Part shown: one piece after another, positions 7,940 through 18,294 of the stretch | Position numbering within the stretch: the first letter of the stretch is position 1 | How the letters are laid out: each line of letters opens with the position of its first letter | Assembly: GCF_963678635.1 (NCBI RefSeq) | Contig: NC_087065.1 | Coordinates: forward strand, 31,314,252-31,378,251 | Direction: 5' to 3' | Source: Symsagittifera roscoffensis | Taxonomy: Eukaryota > Xenacoelomorpha > Acoela > Convolutidae | Length of the DNA stretch: 64,000 nt | Made by a program: the position numbers and the translations under genes | The notes under the pieces: model-generated | Database searches by the model: none | Told to the model about the DNA's origin: nothing | The model's input: only the letters and a program-made list of their open reading frames with translations

Positions 7940-10900
7940 AGAAACTCCAGATGATGATGAAATCTTTCCTTTTATAGTAGACGCAGATACTGATAGAGGA
8001 CAACACATATTTTGTCAAAATTTACTCGTAAATTTATTTGAACCCGGAATCAGTCCATGTAAAACAGAGTTCCCCGATGTAAAAATCAAAAGACAAATCA
8101 TAGATCACTATCTAAAAGATATATGCAACATAACACAACAGTATGGAATCTACTCCATAGAATTCACCTCACCAAACCATAATAATAGAAAATATACAAT
8201 TCAAACAGACGATCTTGATTTAGAATTTTCAAAAGTTTTTTCAGAATATATAAAAAGCATCCAATACCATAACTCACAAAGAGCAAACTCCATATTCACC
8301 AATGAAGTTTTCGCAATAATATATAGTTATATTTCGATATTAGAAAACGAAATCCCAATAACAAATGTCTCACCGACAGAAACATCTAAACATTTGAAAG
8401 TACGACATGAAATCACACTACTCTCTAGTTATTTAAACATCATTAAAGAAAATTTCACGAAAGACGACGTTTCACAACATACAAAACACGATCTACAAAA
8501 AATTTTGGCATGGTTCATAATAGATTATTTCACACACAATATTGATTTAATTGCACAAGCAAGAAAAAATTTTAGACCCCAAAATTCGAACGATGATACC
8601 GCTATCACAGAACAATCAGATTATGTTTGGGACCCCGAATGGTCTCATCCCGCATTTATAAGCTTTCCACAATCAATCTCAAGTCAAGCAATAGGTACAA
8701 TATCTTACATAAGAGATTATGTAAGAGTAATACCATTAACAATTGATGCAACACCATTAAACTATAATACATTTTTACCCGATACACAAAATAATAGTTT
8801 AAACTCTACAGTTATACACAATGAAAACCTCAATGGAACTAGGAATCTTACTCAACAAGATATCCAGACACCATCACACTTCATAAATGAAGAAATTGTA
8901 CACACAACAACTACACAACAAAGTATTTCACCAATACGCCCAAATTTAACAACACCAAGAAATACAAATCCTTCACAAACACAGGTAACCTTACAATCAA
9001 CCGTTAAACCTTCGGTTGCCCCTAAATATTCACATATGGATTACCAAACATACAGACCCATGACAATACCATCAAAAACACGCAAAACATTCACTAGAAA
9101 CAACTTTGCAGACCATAATTATAATTATACACATCCATCAAAAACATATAATCAACCACAAAGAAATTTTAACCAATATACAAGATCTCGAAATTGGGAT
9201 AACCCAATGGCCCAACCTAATTCAACAAATTTCCAAACAAATCCTCCACGGGATCACAGTGAAAATTACCCATTTTTTCAACAAAATAAAAATAAAAAAC
9301 AGACATCTTATCAAATGGATTATTTATCCTCAGATGATGATTTCTTACAACCAGATATATTTGCACAAAATACTCAAGAATATCGTAAACAAGGAATACA
9401 GAGAACACGTACAAATCATAGAAATTTTTCTCCACAACCAATAGATGCACAAAATCAACAACCAATTCAACAACAAAATCCAATTAATACACAATCTTTT
9501 CAACCAATTCAACAACAAAATCCAATGACTGCACACTCGTATCAACCATCACAAATGCAAAATGAAATACCACTCCCATATTATCTCCAACAACATGAAA
9601 TAACAAGAAACCAACTTTCAAATTTTTCTCAAATGCCAAATGCAGCAGAATCATTACAAATGACAATGAATCCATACCTTATGGGTGGATCATCAATAAC
9701 ATCAAACAAACCTTTAATGGTTTTCACAGGAACAGACCCTGAATACTCTGTAGAAGATTATTTAAATGCAGTAACAGCAAACCTGATTTTAAATATTGGA
9801 CCTGAACCAATTAATACGCCACTACATCAAAATTGGATACATCGACACACAGCGTTAATACAAACAACCTTAGATGGCGCAGCCCAAAAATGGTTTTCAG
9901 TACTACCTCTAGAAATAAAATCAAACTGGAAAAGGTTTACACAAGAATTTTCAAAAATGTTTGACTCCGAAAGAAACAAACAACAACAAAGAGTTTTATG
10001 TAATGAAATTCGCAGATTACCAAACGAAACCATCAAGCAAATAGCAGTACGAATCGAAACACTAGTTCGAAAAGCATATTCATTAAATACACATGACTAT
10101 AAAAACACAAAGATGACAGAAATCTTAATGATGACCTTAACACCACAATTAAGGAAAATAGCAATAAAAAAGAGAGCATCCCATCCTTCTTCAATTCGAG
10201 AACCCGATTTAGATTTTCGAAAACTAGTAGACAAATTAGAACAAGCAGAAATCACGATGAAACTAGAAGAAACGGAAAATCTGAAATTACAATACGTTAA
10301 CAGAATTGAAACGACTCCCACTAATATTAATAATATACAGGAATCAGAGACAGACCTCGTTGAAAAAATCACTGAAATACTCAATATCTACGAAAAGAAC
10401 CCAAACTTTAAAGGCAAACCATCTTTCAAAAAATGGTGTAATTATTGCCGACGATACGGACACAGTATTTCCGAATGTAGACAAAAACAGCAAGACAATC
10501 AAAATAAACCTCAAAAATATAAAGAACCAAATAAATCATTCTATCAATACATGAAAAAAGATCAAAATCTACCGAACAAAACAGTCCACAGCAACAACAG
10601 TTCAGGAAAACCACTCCCGAACAATACAAATTATACAAGAAATCAATCACCATATAACTCAAGTTATAGAGGAAGATCACCAGAACGAAGAAACACGTAT
10701 AATTCATCACAAAATCACTACAATAGACCAAATAGTCGAAATAACTACTCCAGATCAAATTCAAATACACAACGATTTGTTTCTAGATCTAATTCCCAAT
10801 CAAGAAATAACTACTATCCAAACAACCAATCACGAAATTCATCATACAATAGGAATAGAAACTACTCCTATAATCGAAATAGAAGTTATTCAAACAACCG

Positions 10901-13900
10901 AAACCAGAATTACCCGAACAATCGATCAAGGAATAACTCAAATAATAGATCGAACTATAACAGACCAAACAATAATTACCAAAACAGATCACGAAATAAT
11001 TCACAAAATCGACACTCAAGTTATAAAAATCGTTATAGAAATTATTCCCAATCACCACACCGGAATAATAATAACTATAATAATTCTAATAATCGCCACA
11101 GAAGTAGTACACCTAAACATCAAAGACAAATCAATCAAGTACAGTCAAATCCAGAAACAACATCAGACCCTCCAGGTATTGATGACACAGTAACTGATAC
11201 GTTACAACTCAATCAAATAAACTGTACATCATCAGATTCAGAAAGTGATACTGAAAACACTCTTTCTATCAATATGATAAAAGTCGAAAATGACTATGAA
11301 TCTGTTATATATGAAGAACCTTTTTCATCACACATATATGAAAATCAATCAGAATTTCTTCAAAATTATTACACTACACCCATAAATTCCACACCAACGA
11401 CGCAAGAAACAAACGAGATTAACACTACAGATCAAACCAATAAAAATACCAAAACAAAATGCTTGAATACAAACCACATTTATCAAAATATACAAAAAGA
11501 ACAACCCAAAGAAAAAATTTGGACAATACCATTTCTCTTAGAAAGCCCAAGAAACAAAGAATTTCAGCCACCAGACCTTGAAATAGATTTTTTAATTGAT
11601 TCAGGAGCAGAATCAAACATAATAAACATCCCCACATGGAATGAAATAAAAACCTTACACCCAAAGCTAACACCTCTTGAAACCTCCAGTAAGTTAGCAA
11701 CAGCACAAGGATCAACATTGATAAACTACGGAAAAATCCAATTATTTCTCCTCCCCACCAGAACAATGGAACAAAGCAAAATTTTAAATAAGCCATTTAA
11801 ACAAATATTCCATATCACTGATATTAAATATAATATCATTGGAATACCATTTAATTCGAAGTATATACCAACAATTAACATACTAAATAGTAAAATATTA
11901 ATCAAAGATAAATATACAAAAACAAAAGAAACATCCTTAACATTTTTTCAAAGATTAAATAAACAACCACCATTCTTTTCAAAATTCTACCCGATATTTA
12001 ACCAACAAAGAAAACACCTAAAACCACTATCAGGAAATATCTATAATTTTTCAATCAAACAAGTTCACCAATATGATAAAGAACAAAACAAACAAAAATT
12101 TTATATGTCAGAATTTGAATTCAAACCTATTCACAAATTTTTCAAAATCACAATATCATCAATAAAATATTTGAAAAATTCGAATTCAGATATTATTTCC
12201 TTACATGTCTATAACAACACACCTTACCAAGTAACATTACCTTTAGGACTTTTAGGATATTGTGAAACCAACGCTACAATATCACCAATACACGAAAAAG
12301 CGTATCGCGTAAATAATATACTCCAATTACTAGATATTTGCCAATCTACAATTCTTAATGAAGAATTATCTATAAATAATATAATAAGTAACGAAAACAG
12401 AAATACGGATTATTTCACAAAAACTCCATATTTCAAACCTACATTCAACATAAGTAACTACACAGAGGACCAACAGAAATTTTTAACAATGTTTAATTTC
12501 CAACATTCACAAATAACACAAGACGAATTCGAAAAATTAGCCAAACAGCTAATTAAATATTCATCAGTCTATGCAACATCAAAATTCGACGTTGGAAAAA
12601 TCAGTTCATCACTACATCTCCCGTTAAAACCAGACGCAGTTTTCAAAAAACAGAGAGCAAGTAAAGTACCAATTCACTTACATGATAAAGTAAACAGATT
12701 ACTCGACATTTTAGAACAATACAACATTATATCACCAGTAAACAAAGAAGAACAACCAAAAGGCAACACATTCATCAACCCTGTTATCATACTAGCTAAA
12801 GGAGAATCATTGAAAATCGTTCTCGACGCTAGATACCTCAATTCACTCATAGATGAATCAAAATGTAATTGGCCCATTGAACCAATACAAGTTATTTTAA
12901 CAAAAATAAACGGCAAATACTTTACAACCGCCGATATGAATAGTGCATACAATCAAATGCCACTAGATGAACAATCACGACGTTTAACACAATTTGTTAT
13001 CGGAAACCAACAATATGAATTCAACCGCTTATTCTATGGAATATCCATAGGACCAGCAGCATTTTCAGCTTTTATGAGCAAAATTTTTAGACCACTAATA
13101 CTCAAGAAAAACGCAATCACCTATTTAGACGATGTTTTTATGCAATCACAAACAAAAGACGAGATGTTCAATGTTTTAGAAAAATATCACCAAATACTTC
13201 AGAACGAAAATCTGAAGGCCGCCCCCGATAAATCACACTTCTTTTTGACAAGAGTTAAATTCTTAGGACATAATATAGAAAGAAAAACAATCACTCCATT
13301 GAAATCACGCATTGACGCTATTCAAAAACTTCAACCACCAACAAATAAAAAGAAAATCCAAGAATTTCTTGGAATGTTAAACTTTTTAAGTAAATATGTT
13401 TATAAAATGCAATTATATCTACGACCATTTTATAACATCCTTAGACAACAAAATAATTTTGAATGGAACACAGAACATCAAACACGATTTGAAGAAATAA
13501 AGAAACTTTTAACTGAACAAATTTCAAACACAATTCCAGACTCAAATCAACCATTTTATGCAATGTGCGATGCTTCGAACTTTGGCATCGGTGCAGCACT
13601 ATTACAATCACATAATGGTACAAATAAAATGAACCTCATATCAGCAAATTCTCGATTATTCACTCAAGCAGAGCTACGACTCTCAACTCTAATGAGAGAA
13701 TGCACAGCCATAATATATACACTGACAGAATATGAATTTCTGATACTTGGATCAAAACATCCAACAGTTCTATTCACAGACCATAAACCAATCATCTTTC
13801 TCTTTACACAAAAATCTAACCCAAACCACCGAGTTTACAGATTTCAACTAATTCTAATGAAATTTCCAAACTTACATATAGTTTGGACTACAGGAAAAAA

Positions 13901-16136
13901 TCTTGCATTACCAGACACCTTAAGTCGAAATACACCACCTGAATTACTTACACGAAAAACAACAGTTGAAATACCCAAAAACATAAAATTCTACCTTGCA
14001 GAAAACGAAACATCACCCCGATTGGAATGCAAATATGCAGTAAAAACTGATATTGAACAATCACAAATAAATAATTTACAACATTTCCCACTTTATTTAG
14101 ATTGTCAAAATAATCATTATGAAGTTGATTTACTTGGAACATCAACTTTCAAACCAATCCCATATTCTCAATGGATAAAAAATAACACCCAACAAAAACG
14201 AACAAAACAACACCCACATAAGAAAGACAATTTTCCACTAATTGAAAAAGAAGATTTAACTGATAAAATAAATTTATCAGGACCACAAACAAATGATTCA
14301 AAATACACAATAAATCAAGTTTTTGACCTTCACGACCCACTTGACACAATACCCTTATCTAAATTAGAAATCGAAAACATTTTTCTCCCCCCAACAGAAA
14401 CAATTACAGTTTCAACACTGAAACAATATCAAAATCTTGACCCGATAATTAGACAACTAAAATCATGGCACAAATATAAAACTAAACCTATCAAAGCAGA
14501 TTCAACCATTCTAGGAAACAAAACACTCCTCCGATACTTTCGCAAATTTAACAACACAACAATTAACGAAAATACAGACCTTTTAGAGTATAACCTAAAT
14601 GAATCTACAGTTCCATGTCTCCCTTTAAGTATGATTCTTATAGCTTTTAATATTTCACATACACAAAATATTAAAGGACACTCTGGATCAGAAAAAACAT
14701 ATTCAAATTTTATACAAAACTTTTATTTCCCAAATGCACCAATTTGGATAAAAGTACTATGCAATGATTGTATAGTATGTCAACTAAATAAACCTTACCC
14801 GAATCAAAAACAAATAGCACAAAAACAAGATTTTAAAGGACAAAGTTTGTACTTTAATCATCGTATCTCATTTGATACTAAGGGACCAATTTCACCCTCA
14901 TCAGAAGGAAACTCCTACATTATGGTAATTGTTGACGCATTTACACATTATGTAGCACTTAACCAAGTACCACATTGTAACGCTTATTACGCTTACACAA
15001 CACTCTATGAACACTGGATAGCAAAATTCGGACTACCAGAAATTTTAGTTACAGACAACGGTACAGAATTCATAAATAATGAAATTATCACACTATGTCA
15101 TTTATATAACATTAAACACAAACCACGTACATCTCATGCACCTTGGACAAACGGCTTAGTCGAAGGTATGAACCGTTCATTACAAGAATATCTTAGATGT
15201 ATCATCAACGGAAATGATACAAAATATACCGAATGGTCAGCAGATGTAAAATTATTTCCCTTAGCATATAATTCACAAATCACGACAACTCTAGGAATGT
15301 CACCATATGAAATGGTTTTTAATCAAAAGCCACGTAAACCAATTATGTTTACAGCAAACTCTCATAAAAACGCACAAGGTTATTGTCAACCAAATAAAGA
15401 CTCAATTTGTTATAACCTACCTTTACATACACACGATGAAGATCATTTTCATCACCCACAAATTCTTAAACTAGCCTCCGGTACACACACCGAATGGATT
15501 CTAAATAGAGATAAAAAACACAATGAACTTTATCAAAAAATAACAAAAAAGTTATTACAAAGACAAAACATTAATGAACAAATCAATTCACGTTTTACAC
15601 CAGCCTCCGAATTAAAAATTGGAACATTTGTTTTAATACCTAATTTTAATACTCAAAAAGGAATTTCTAAAAAATTACAACCCCTTCGAAAAGGACCATA
15701 CCAAATAATTGCAAAACCCACTGATGTCACATATAAAATTACCGACTCAAACAAAAAAGAAATCGTTCAACATCGAAACAACCTATTACCTTATTACCCA
15801 AAAGAATACGGACTCCGCGAATTAACTCAATTATATTCTTTCACAGGATTAAAAATCATTCAAAATGAACCACATCTGAAAAACACAGAACAAAATGATA
15901 ACCCCACCGAAAATCAAAACACAAAACCAACCGCCACCAAAAACAATACACAAAACCATAAAGAATCTCCAAAACAAAGAAAAAATAGAAAAATGACAGA
16001 ACAAATAATACCCCAAGAAGAAATAGACAAATCTGAACATAGAAAAACAACAAGACTCCGAAATCAACCACGTAAAAACTACAAAATGTTCATCCCCCAA
16101 TCTAAAATATTAAAGAAAGTAGAATTTAAAAAGTAA
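7914..16136 (+). CDS. Gag-Pol polyprotein, single reading frame (2740 aa)
   Basis: This encodes the structural and replication proteins. Residues 1-560 are unassigned, with a Gln/Asn-rich stretch at about 380-590. Residues about 600-800 are a retrotransposon-Gag capsid region (FTGTDPEYSVEDYL ... WKRFTQEFSKMF). A CCHC knuckle lies at C842 (CNYCRRYGHSISEC), followed by an Asn/Arg/Ser/Tyr-rich tail to about 1085. The protease is D1229 (LIDSGAES). An unassigned linker spans 1260-1590. Reverse transcriptase spans about 1590-1800 with YLDD at 1737-1740; RNase H follows, with D1886. Integrase has a zinc-binding H2249/H2256/C2286/C2289 site, the triad D2321, D2381, E2417 (D-X59-D-X35-E) and a GPY-type RKGPYQI near the C-terminus. 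No frameshift separates gag from pol, as in some other Ty3/gypsy elements. Every catalytic residue that I can place is intact. Confidence 0.95.
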   Translation: MSSTHTPGEETPDDDEIFPFIVDADTDRGQHIFCQNLLVNLFEPGISPCKTEFPDVKIKRQIIDHYLKDICNITQQYGIYSIEFTSPNHNNRKYTIQTDDLDLEFSKVFSEYIKSIQYHNSQRANSIFTNEVFAIIYSYISILENEIPITNVSPTETSKHLKVRHEITLLSSYLNIIKENFTKDDVSQHTKHDLQKILAWFIIDYFTHNIDLIAQARKNFRPQNSNDDTAITEQSDYVWDPEWSHPAFISFPQSISSQAIGTISYIRDYVRVIPLTIDATPLNYNTFLPDTQNNSLNSTVIHNENLNGTRNLTQQDIQTPSHFINEEIVHTTTTQQSISPIRPNLTTPRNTNPSQTQVTLQSTVKPSVAPKYSHMDYQTYRPMTIPSKTRKTFTRNNFADHNYNYTHPSKTYNQPQRNFNQYTRSRNWDNPMAQPNSTNFQTNPPRDHSENYPFFQQNKNKKQTSYQMDYLSSDDDFLQPDIFAQNTQEYRKQGIQRTRTNHRNFSPQPIDAQNQQPIQQQNPINTQSFQPIQQQNPMTAHSYQPSQMQNEIPLPYYLQQHEITRNQLSNFSQMPNAAESLQMTMNPYLMGGSSITSNKPLMVFTGTDPEYSVEDYLNAVTANLILNIGPEPINTPLHQNWIHRHTALIQTTLDGAAQKWFSVLPLEIKSNWKRFTQEFSKMFDSERNKQQQRVLCNEIRRLPNETIKQIAVRIETLVRKAYSLNTHDYKNTKMTEILMMTLTPQLRKIAIKKRASHPSSIREPDLDFRKLVDKLEQAEITMKLEETENLKLQYVNRIETTPTNINNIQESETDLVEKITEILNIYEKNPNFKGKPSFKKWCNYCRRYGHSISECRQKQQDNQNKPQKYKEPNKSFYQYMKKDQNLPNKTVHSNNSSGKPLPNNTNYTRNQSPYNSSYRGRSPERRNTYNSSQNHYNRPNSRNNYSRSNSNTQRFVSRSNSQSRNNYYPNNQSRNSSYNRNRNYSYNRNRSYSNNRNQNYPNNRSRNNSNNRSNYNRPNNNYQNRSRNNSQNRHSSYKNRYRNYSQSPHRNNNNYNNSNNRHRSSTPKHQRQINQVQSNPETTSDPPGIDDTVTDTLQLNQINCTSSDSESDTENTLSINMIKVENDYESVIYEEPFSSHIYENQSEFLQNYYTTPINSTPTTQETNEINTTDQTNKNTKTKCLNTNHIYQNIQKEQPKEKIWTIPFLLESPRNKEFQPPDLEIDFLIDSGAESNIINIPTWNEIKTLHPKLTPLETSSKLATAQGSTLINYGKIQLFLLPTRTMEQSKILNKPFKQIFHITDIKYNIIGIPFNSKYIPTINILNSKILIKDKYTKTKETSLTFFQRLNKQPPFFSKFYPIFNQQRKHLKPLSGNIYNFSIKQVHQYDKEQNKQKFYMSEFEFKPIHKFFKITISSIKYLKNSNSDIISLHVYNNTPYQVTLPLGLLGYCETNATISPIHEKAYRVNNILQLLDICQSTILNEELSINNIISNENRNTDYFTKTPYFKPTFNISNYTEDQQKFLTMFNFQHSQITQDEFEKLAKQLIKYSSVYATSKFDVGKISSSLHLPLKPDAVFKKQRASKVPIHLHDKVNRLLDILEQYNIISPVNKEEQPKGNTFINPVIILAKGESLKIVLDARYLNSLIDESKCNWPIEPIQVILTKINGKYFTTADMNSAYNQMPLDEQSRRLTQFVIGNQQYEFNRLFYGISIGPAAFSAFMSKIFRPLILKKNAITYLDDVFMQSQTKDEMFNVLEKYHQILQNENLKAAPDKSHFFLTRVKFLGHNIERKTITPLKSRIDAIQKLQPPTNKKKIQEFLGMLNFLSKYVYKMQLYLRPFYNILRQQNNFEWNTEHQTRFEEIKKLLTEQISNTIPDSNQPFYAMCDASNFGIGAALLQSHNGTNKMNLISANSRLFTQAELRLSTLMRECTAIIYTLTEYEFLILGSKHPTVLFTDHKPIIFLFTQKSNPNHRVYRFQLILMKFPNLHIVWTTGKNLALPDTLSRNTPPELLTRKTTVEIPKNIKFYLAENETSPRLECKYAVKTDIEQSQINNLQHFPLYLDCQNNHYEVDLLGTSTFKPIPYSQWIKNNTQQKRTKQHPHKKDNFPLIEKEDLTDKINLSGPQTNDSKYTINQVFDLHDPLDTIPLSKLEIENIFLPPTETITVSTLKQYQNLDPIIRQLKSWHKYKTKPIKADSTILGNKTLLRYFRKFNNTTINENTDLLEYNLNESTVPCLPLSMILIAFNISHTQNIKGHSGSEKTYSNFIQNFYFPNAPIWIKVLCNDCIVCQLNKPYPNQKQIAQKQDFKGQSLYFNHRISFDTKGPISPSSEGNSYIMVIVDAFTHYVALNQVPHCNAYYAYTTLYEHWIAKFGLPEILVTDNGTEFINNEIITLCHLYNIKHKPRTSHAPWTNGLVEGMNRSLQEYLRCIINGNDTKYTEWSADVKLFPLAYNSQITTTLGMSPYEMVFNQKPRKPIMFTANSHKNAQGYCQPNKDSICYNLPLHTHDEDHFHHPQILKLASGTHTEWILNRDKKHNELYQKITKKLLQRQNINEQINSRFTPASELKIGTFVLIPNFNTQKGISKKLQPLRKGPYQIIAKPTDVTYKITDSNKKEIVQHRNNLLPYYPKEYGLRELTQLYSFTGLKIIQNEPHLKNTEQNDNPTENQNTKPTATKNNTQNHKESPKQRKNRKMTEQIIPQEEIDKSEHRKTTRLRNQPRKNYKMFIPQSKILKKVEFKK

Positions 16137-16583
16137 TTTTAAGATTTCATACTTCACAATCTTGAAACCTCCGTAACATTTTTCATTTCAATTTTTCAAA
16201 ATAACATGCTCACAAGTACACAATAATTCTAGTTCAAAATAGACCAATAGGATTCATCCAATCCGCCACTTTCTCTAACTCAAACTAAGATCAATTAGAC
16301 GAATAATCTAGAACTCCAGGCACATCTCTAACTATAACTTTACAACCTCCAGGTCAAAAATAAGCAAATCACTCCAACTTGACAGCTAAAATAAATATCA
16401 CCATAATACCGTACCCCTCCCTTATCTAATAACCCAAAGATCAACAATATTTCCCCAACTCAGACCACGAATACCCCCAAAACAAATTTGATAACTTAGC
16501 CTAAAGTAACAAAATGAAGATTTTAATTAGCCTAAAGTATAAAAATCTCACCATACCCCGGATCATTTGACAAACAAAAATAA
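16137..16583 (+). other. Gap after gag-pol
   Basis: No ORF is seen. Parts are strongly conserved in retroelement 2, notably ACTATAACTTTACAACCTCC followed by AGGTC near 16330-16355. That includes a CAG|GTC that could be a splice donor, but this is unproven. Confidence 0.4.
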
Positions 16584-16736
16584 AGAAAAAGACGACCTCC
16601 CAGTCACCATGAAAATTGCCCCCAACAATTTTTTACAAAACTCAACCCACTTGTCAAAAAACTAATAAATAATTCGACCACACTAGAAAATCGCCTCAAA
16701 CAGCAAAAAATATTCGACCAAGAGATCATTTCTTAA
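16584..16736 (+). other. Conserved 50-codon coding stretch without ATG
   Basis: It is open between a TAA at 16581 and a TAA at 16734. It encodes PQQFFTKLNPLVKK ... STTLENRLKQQKIF, a helix-prone and probably coiled-coil-forming sequence. Retroelement 2 (about 52708-52875) keeps the same protein with mostly conservative changes and runs about 12 codons further, because copy 1 lacks one T just before the stop. There is no ATG in either copy, so it may be a spliced exon or the first part of the membrane protein that follows. It was found by comparison of the two copies. Confidence 0.45.
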
Positions 16737-17152
16737 ATGCTCTTCTCTCAAACAGTTGCTCAAATACTTATAAATTTTAAACATTTTTTTTCAATACTTG
16801 AAGCCTTTATAATATTTCTTTTTGATATACTTGAATCTTTTCTAATAATCCTAATCATTTTTTGTAACATTTTTTTAATTTTCTACACTATTCTCGAACT
16901 ATTCATCCAACTTTCCAAAACCCTTGATTATATCCACAGGTACGATTTATACAACTTGTCTAAATGATACGAACAATTTTCAGTAGAACCGATATTTTTT
17001 TATTGTTTGTAATTTTCATAACATTTTTATCATCCCTCATTTTGACCATCTGTAAATGTATAAAGAAAGCAATCCTCACATTTGCCCTAGCAACAATCCT
17101 TCTAATTCTTTTCTTGGAAGAATATTATAATAAACACAAAATTTCTCGCTAA
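16737..17152 (+). CDS. Multi-spanning membrane protein, probably spliced (exons 16737-16939 and 16984-17152)
   Basis: Unspliced, the DNA gives a 76-aa hydrophobic ORF (16737-16967) and a 62-aa ORF starting at 16964 (ATGA overlap). Between them lies CACAG|GTACGA ... TTTTCAG|T, a 44-nt intron (16940-16983). Removing it keeps the frame and joins the two hydrophobic parts into 123 aa. The first exon has long Ile/Leu/Phe runs (FIIFLFDILESFLIILIIF). The second has two likely membrane helices around a CKCIKK loop and ends EEYYNKHK. Retroelement 2 has the same donor and acceptor in the same phase around a 45-nt intron (53117-53161). Possible roles are a viroporin-like or envelope-associated protein; no family is recognised. 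The alternative is two separate overlapping small proteins. Confidence 0.6.
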
Positions 17153-17160
17153 AGTAATAA

Positions 17161-18294
17161 TTCAAAAAACCATCAAAAATTGCTACCCAACAGTCACAGA
17201 ATCAGTCTTCACCGACATCATCCCAAGATAACCAAACACCACCTTCAACTACTCAAAATCCTCAAACATCTACACGAATTTCTTTTCAAGACAATCCATA
17301 CACTTTTGAAGAACGACATACTCGTTTATCAGAACCACTAGAACCAGTTCAACGACAAGCACCTTTAAGCGAACCAACATATAACCTATATCCAACACTA
17401 CCACAAGAACTAAGTAGAATAAAAAATTCTAGTCAAAACCAAAATACAGTCGAAATAAATAGACAAATTATACATCCTCGACGAAACAGAAATTTTCAAA
17501 CTCCCCGAGTTCATTTTGATATACCTCAATCCCCATCACAAAACACTCCAGAAAACCCCATTGGTATATTACCAGAAACCCCTACGCTTCTTTCACAACG
17601 TAGCACCTCAAGCCTACCATCAGATTACTTAGGTTCAACACCAACATCTGAGCAAATACGTGAAAATCCCTTTAACCCCCCAAACCAGGCATCACGACTA
17701 CCATATTGGACTACACATTCATTTACACAAGGTGAACCAAATTTAGTCAATGACCCCATAGATATTTCTACGGATACAACAACATCCTCATCACTACCAG
17801 AAACATTATCACTACCATCAACACCATCAATAAGCCAGTTTTCACCACCACCCTTTAACTTAAACTTTCCAAATAATCTCGACGCCAGATATCGAGAACA
17901 ATCATCAATAAATATTCCTTTAAGATTAGATTGGAATACATTCACAGCACCTCCACCATTATTTGGACAACATCAAGAAAGTAACCGCCTTCATAACTGG
18001 GCACTTAATAGATTACAATATCGCCAAGATATTCACAACGATATCCGTGATCACAATATTCAAATACTCCAACAAAACAGTTTACAATTAAAGTTTGAAA
18101 TCACAGTTAAGTTAAATAATATTACCCAACATCCCTACCCATTAAACCCACCTAACATAACAGCTCAATCACTACCACCACCGTTTATAACTACTGAAGT
18201 AATATACAAATACGACAGATATACCAAAAACACAATTGGCTACATTACATTTTATAATCCATACTCAGGATTATCATACACATGTATATTCTAA
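17161..18294 (+). CDS. 377-codon open frame with no ATG (ORF E), unknown function
   Basis: It is open from after TAATAA (17155-17160) to TAA at 18292, with not one Met codon. About the first 240 residues are rich in Pro, Ser, Thr and Gln (NPYTFEERHTRLSEPLEPVQ; RNRNFQTPRVHFDIPQSP). The last 130 look folded (LDWNTFTAPPPLFGQH; TTEVIYKYDRYTKNTIGYIT; NPYSGLSYTCIF). The 3' end overlaps the envelope ATG by 13 bases. Retroelement 2 carries the homologous frame with a few breaks, so the protein is conserved. Expression must use a spliced-in start, frameshifting or a non-AUG codon. In-frame CAG triplets at 17191, 17197 and 17203 could be acceptors. No family is recognised. Confidence 0.6.
   Translation, partial: FKKPSKIATQQSQNQSSPTSSQDNQTPPSTTQNPQTSTRISFQDNPYTFEERHTRLSEPLEPVQRQAPLSEPTYNLYPTLPQELSRIKNSSQNQNTVEINRQIIHPRRNRNFQTPRVHFDIPQSPSQNTPENPIGILPETPTLLSQRSTSSLPSDYLGSTPTSEQIRENPFNPPNQASRLPYWTTHSFTQGEPNLVNDPIDISTDTTTSSSLPETLSLPSTPSISQFSPPPFNLNFPNNLDARYREQSSINIPLRLDWNTFTAPPPLFGQHQESNRLHNWALNRLQYRQDIHNDIRDHNIQILQQNSLQLKFEITVKLNNITQHPYPLNPPNITAQSLPPPFITTEVIYKYDRYTKNTIGYITFYNPYSGLSYTCIF

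Noticed and set aside
7930-7940. Splice donor CCAG|GTGAAG just after the gag ATG, feeding ORF E
   Set aside because: The phase does not fit the in-frame CAG acceptors of ORF E and the site is not conserved in copy 2.
7623-16100. Many minus-strand and alternate-frame ORFs across gag-pol
   Set aside because: They are shadows of the A-rich, stop-poor sense frame and are not conserved as proteins.
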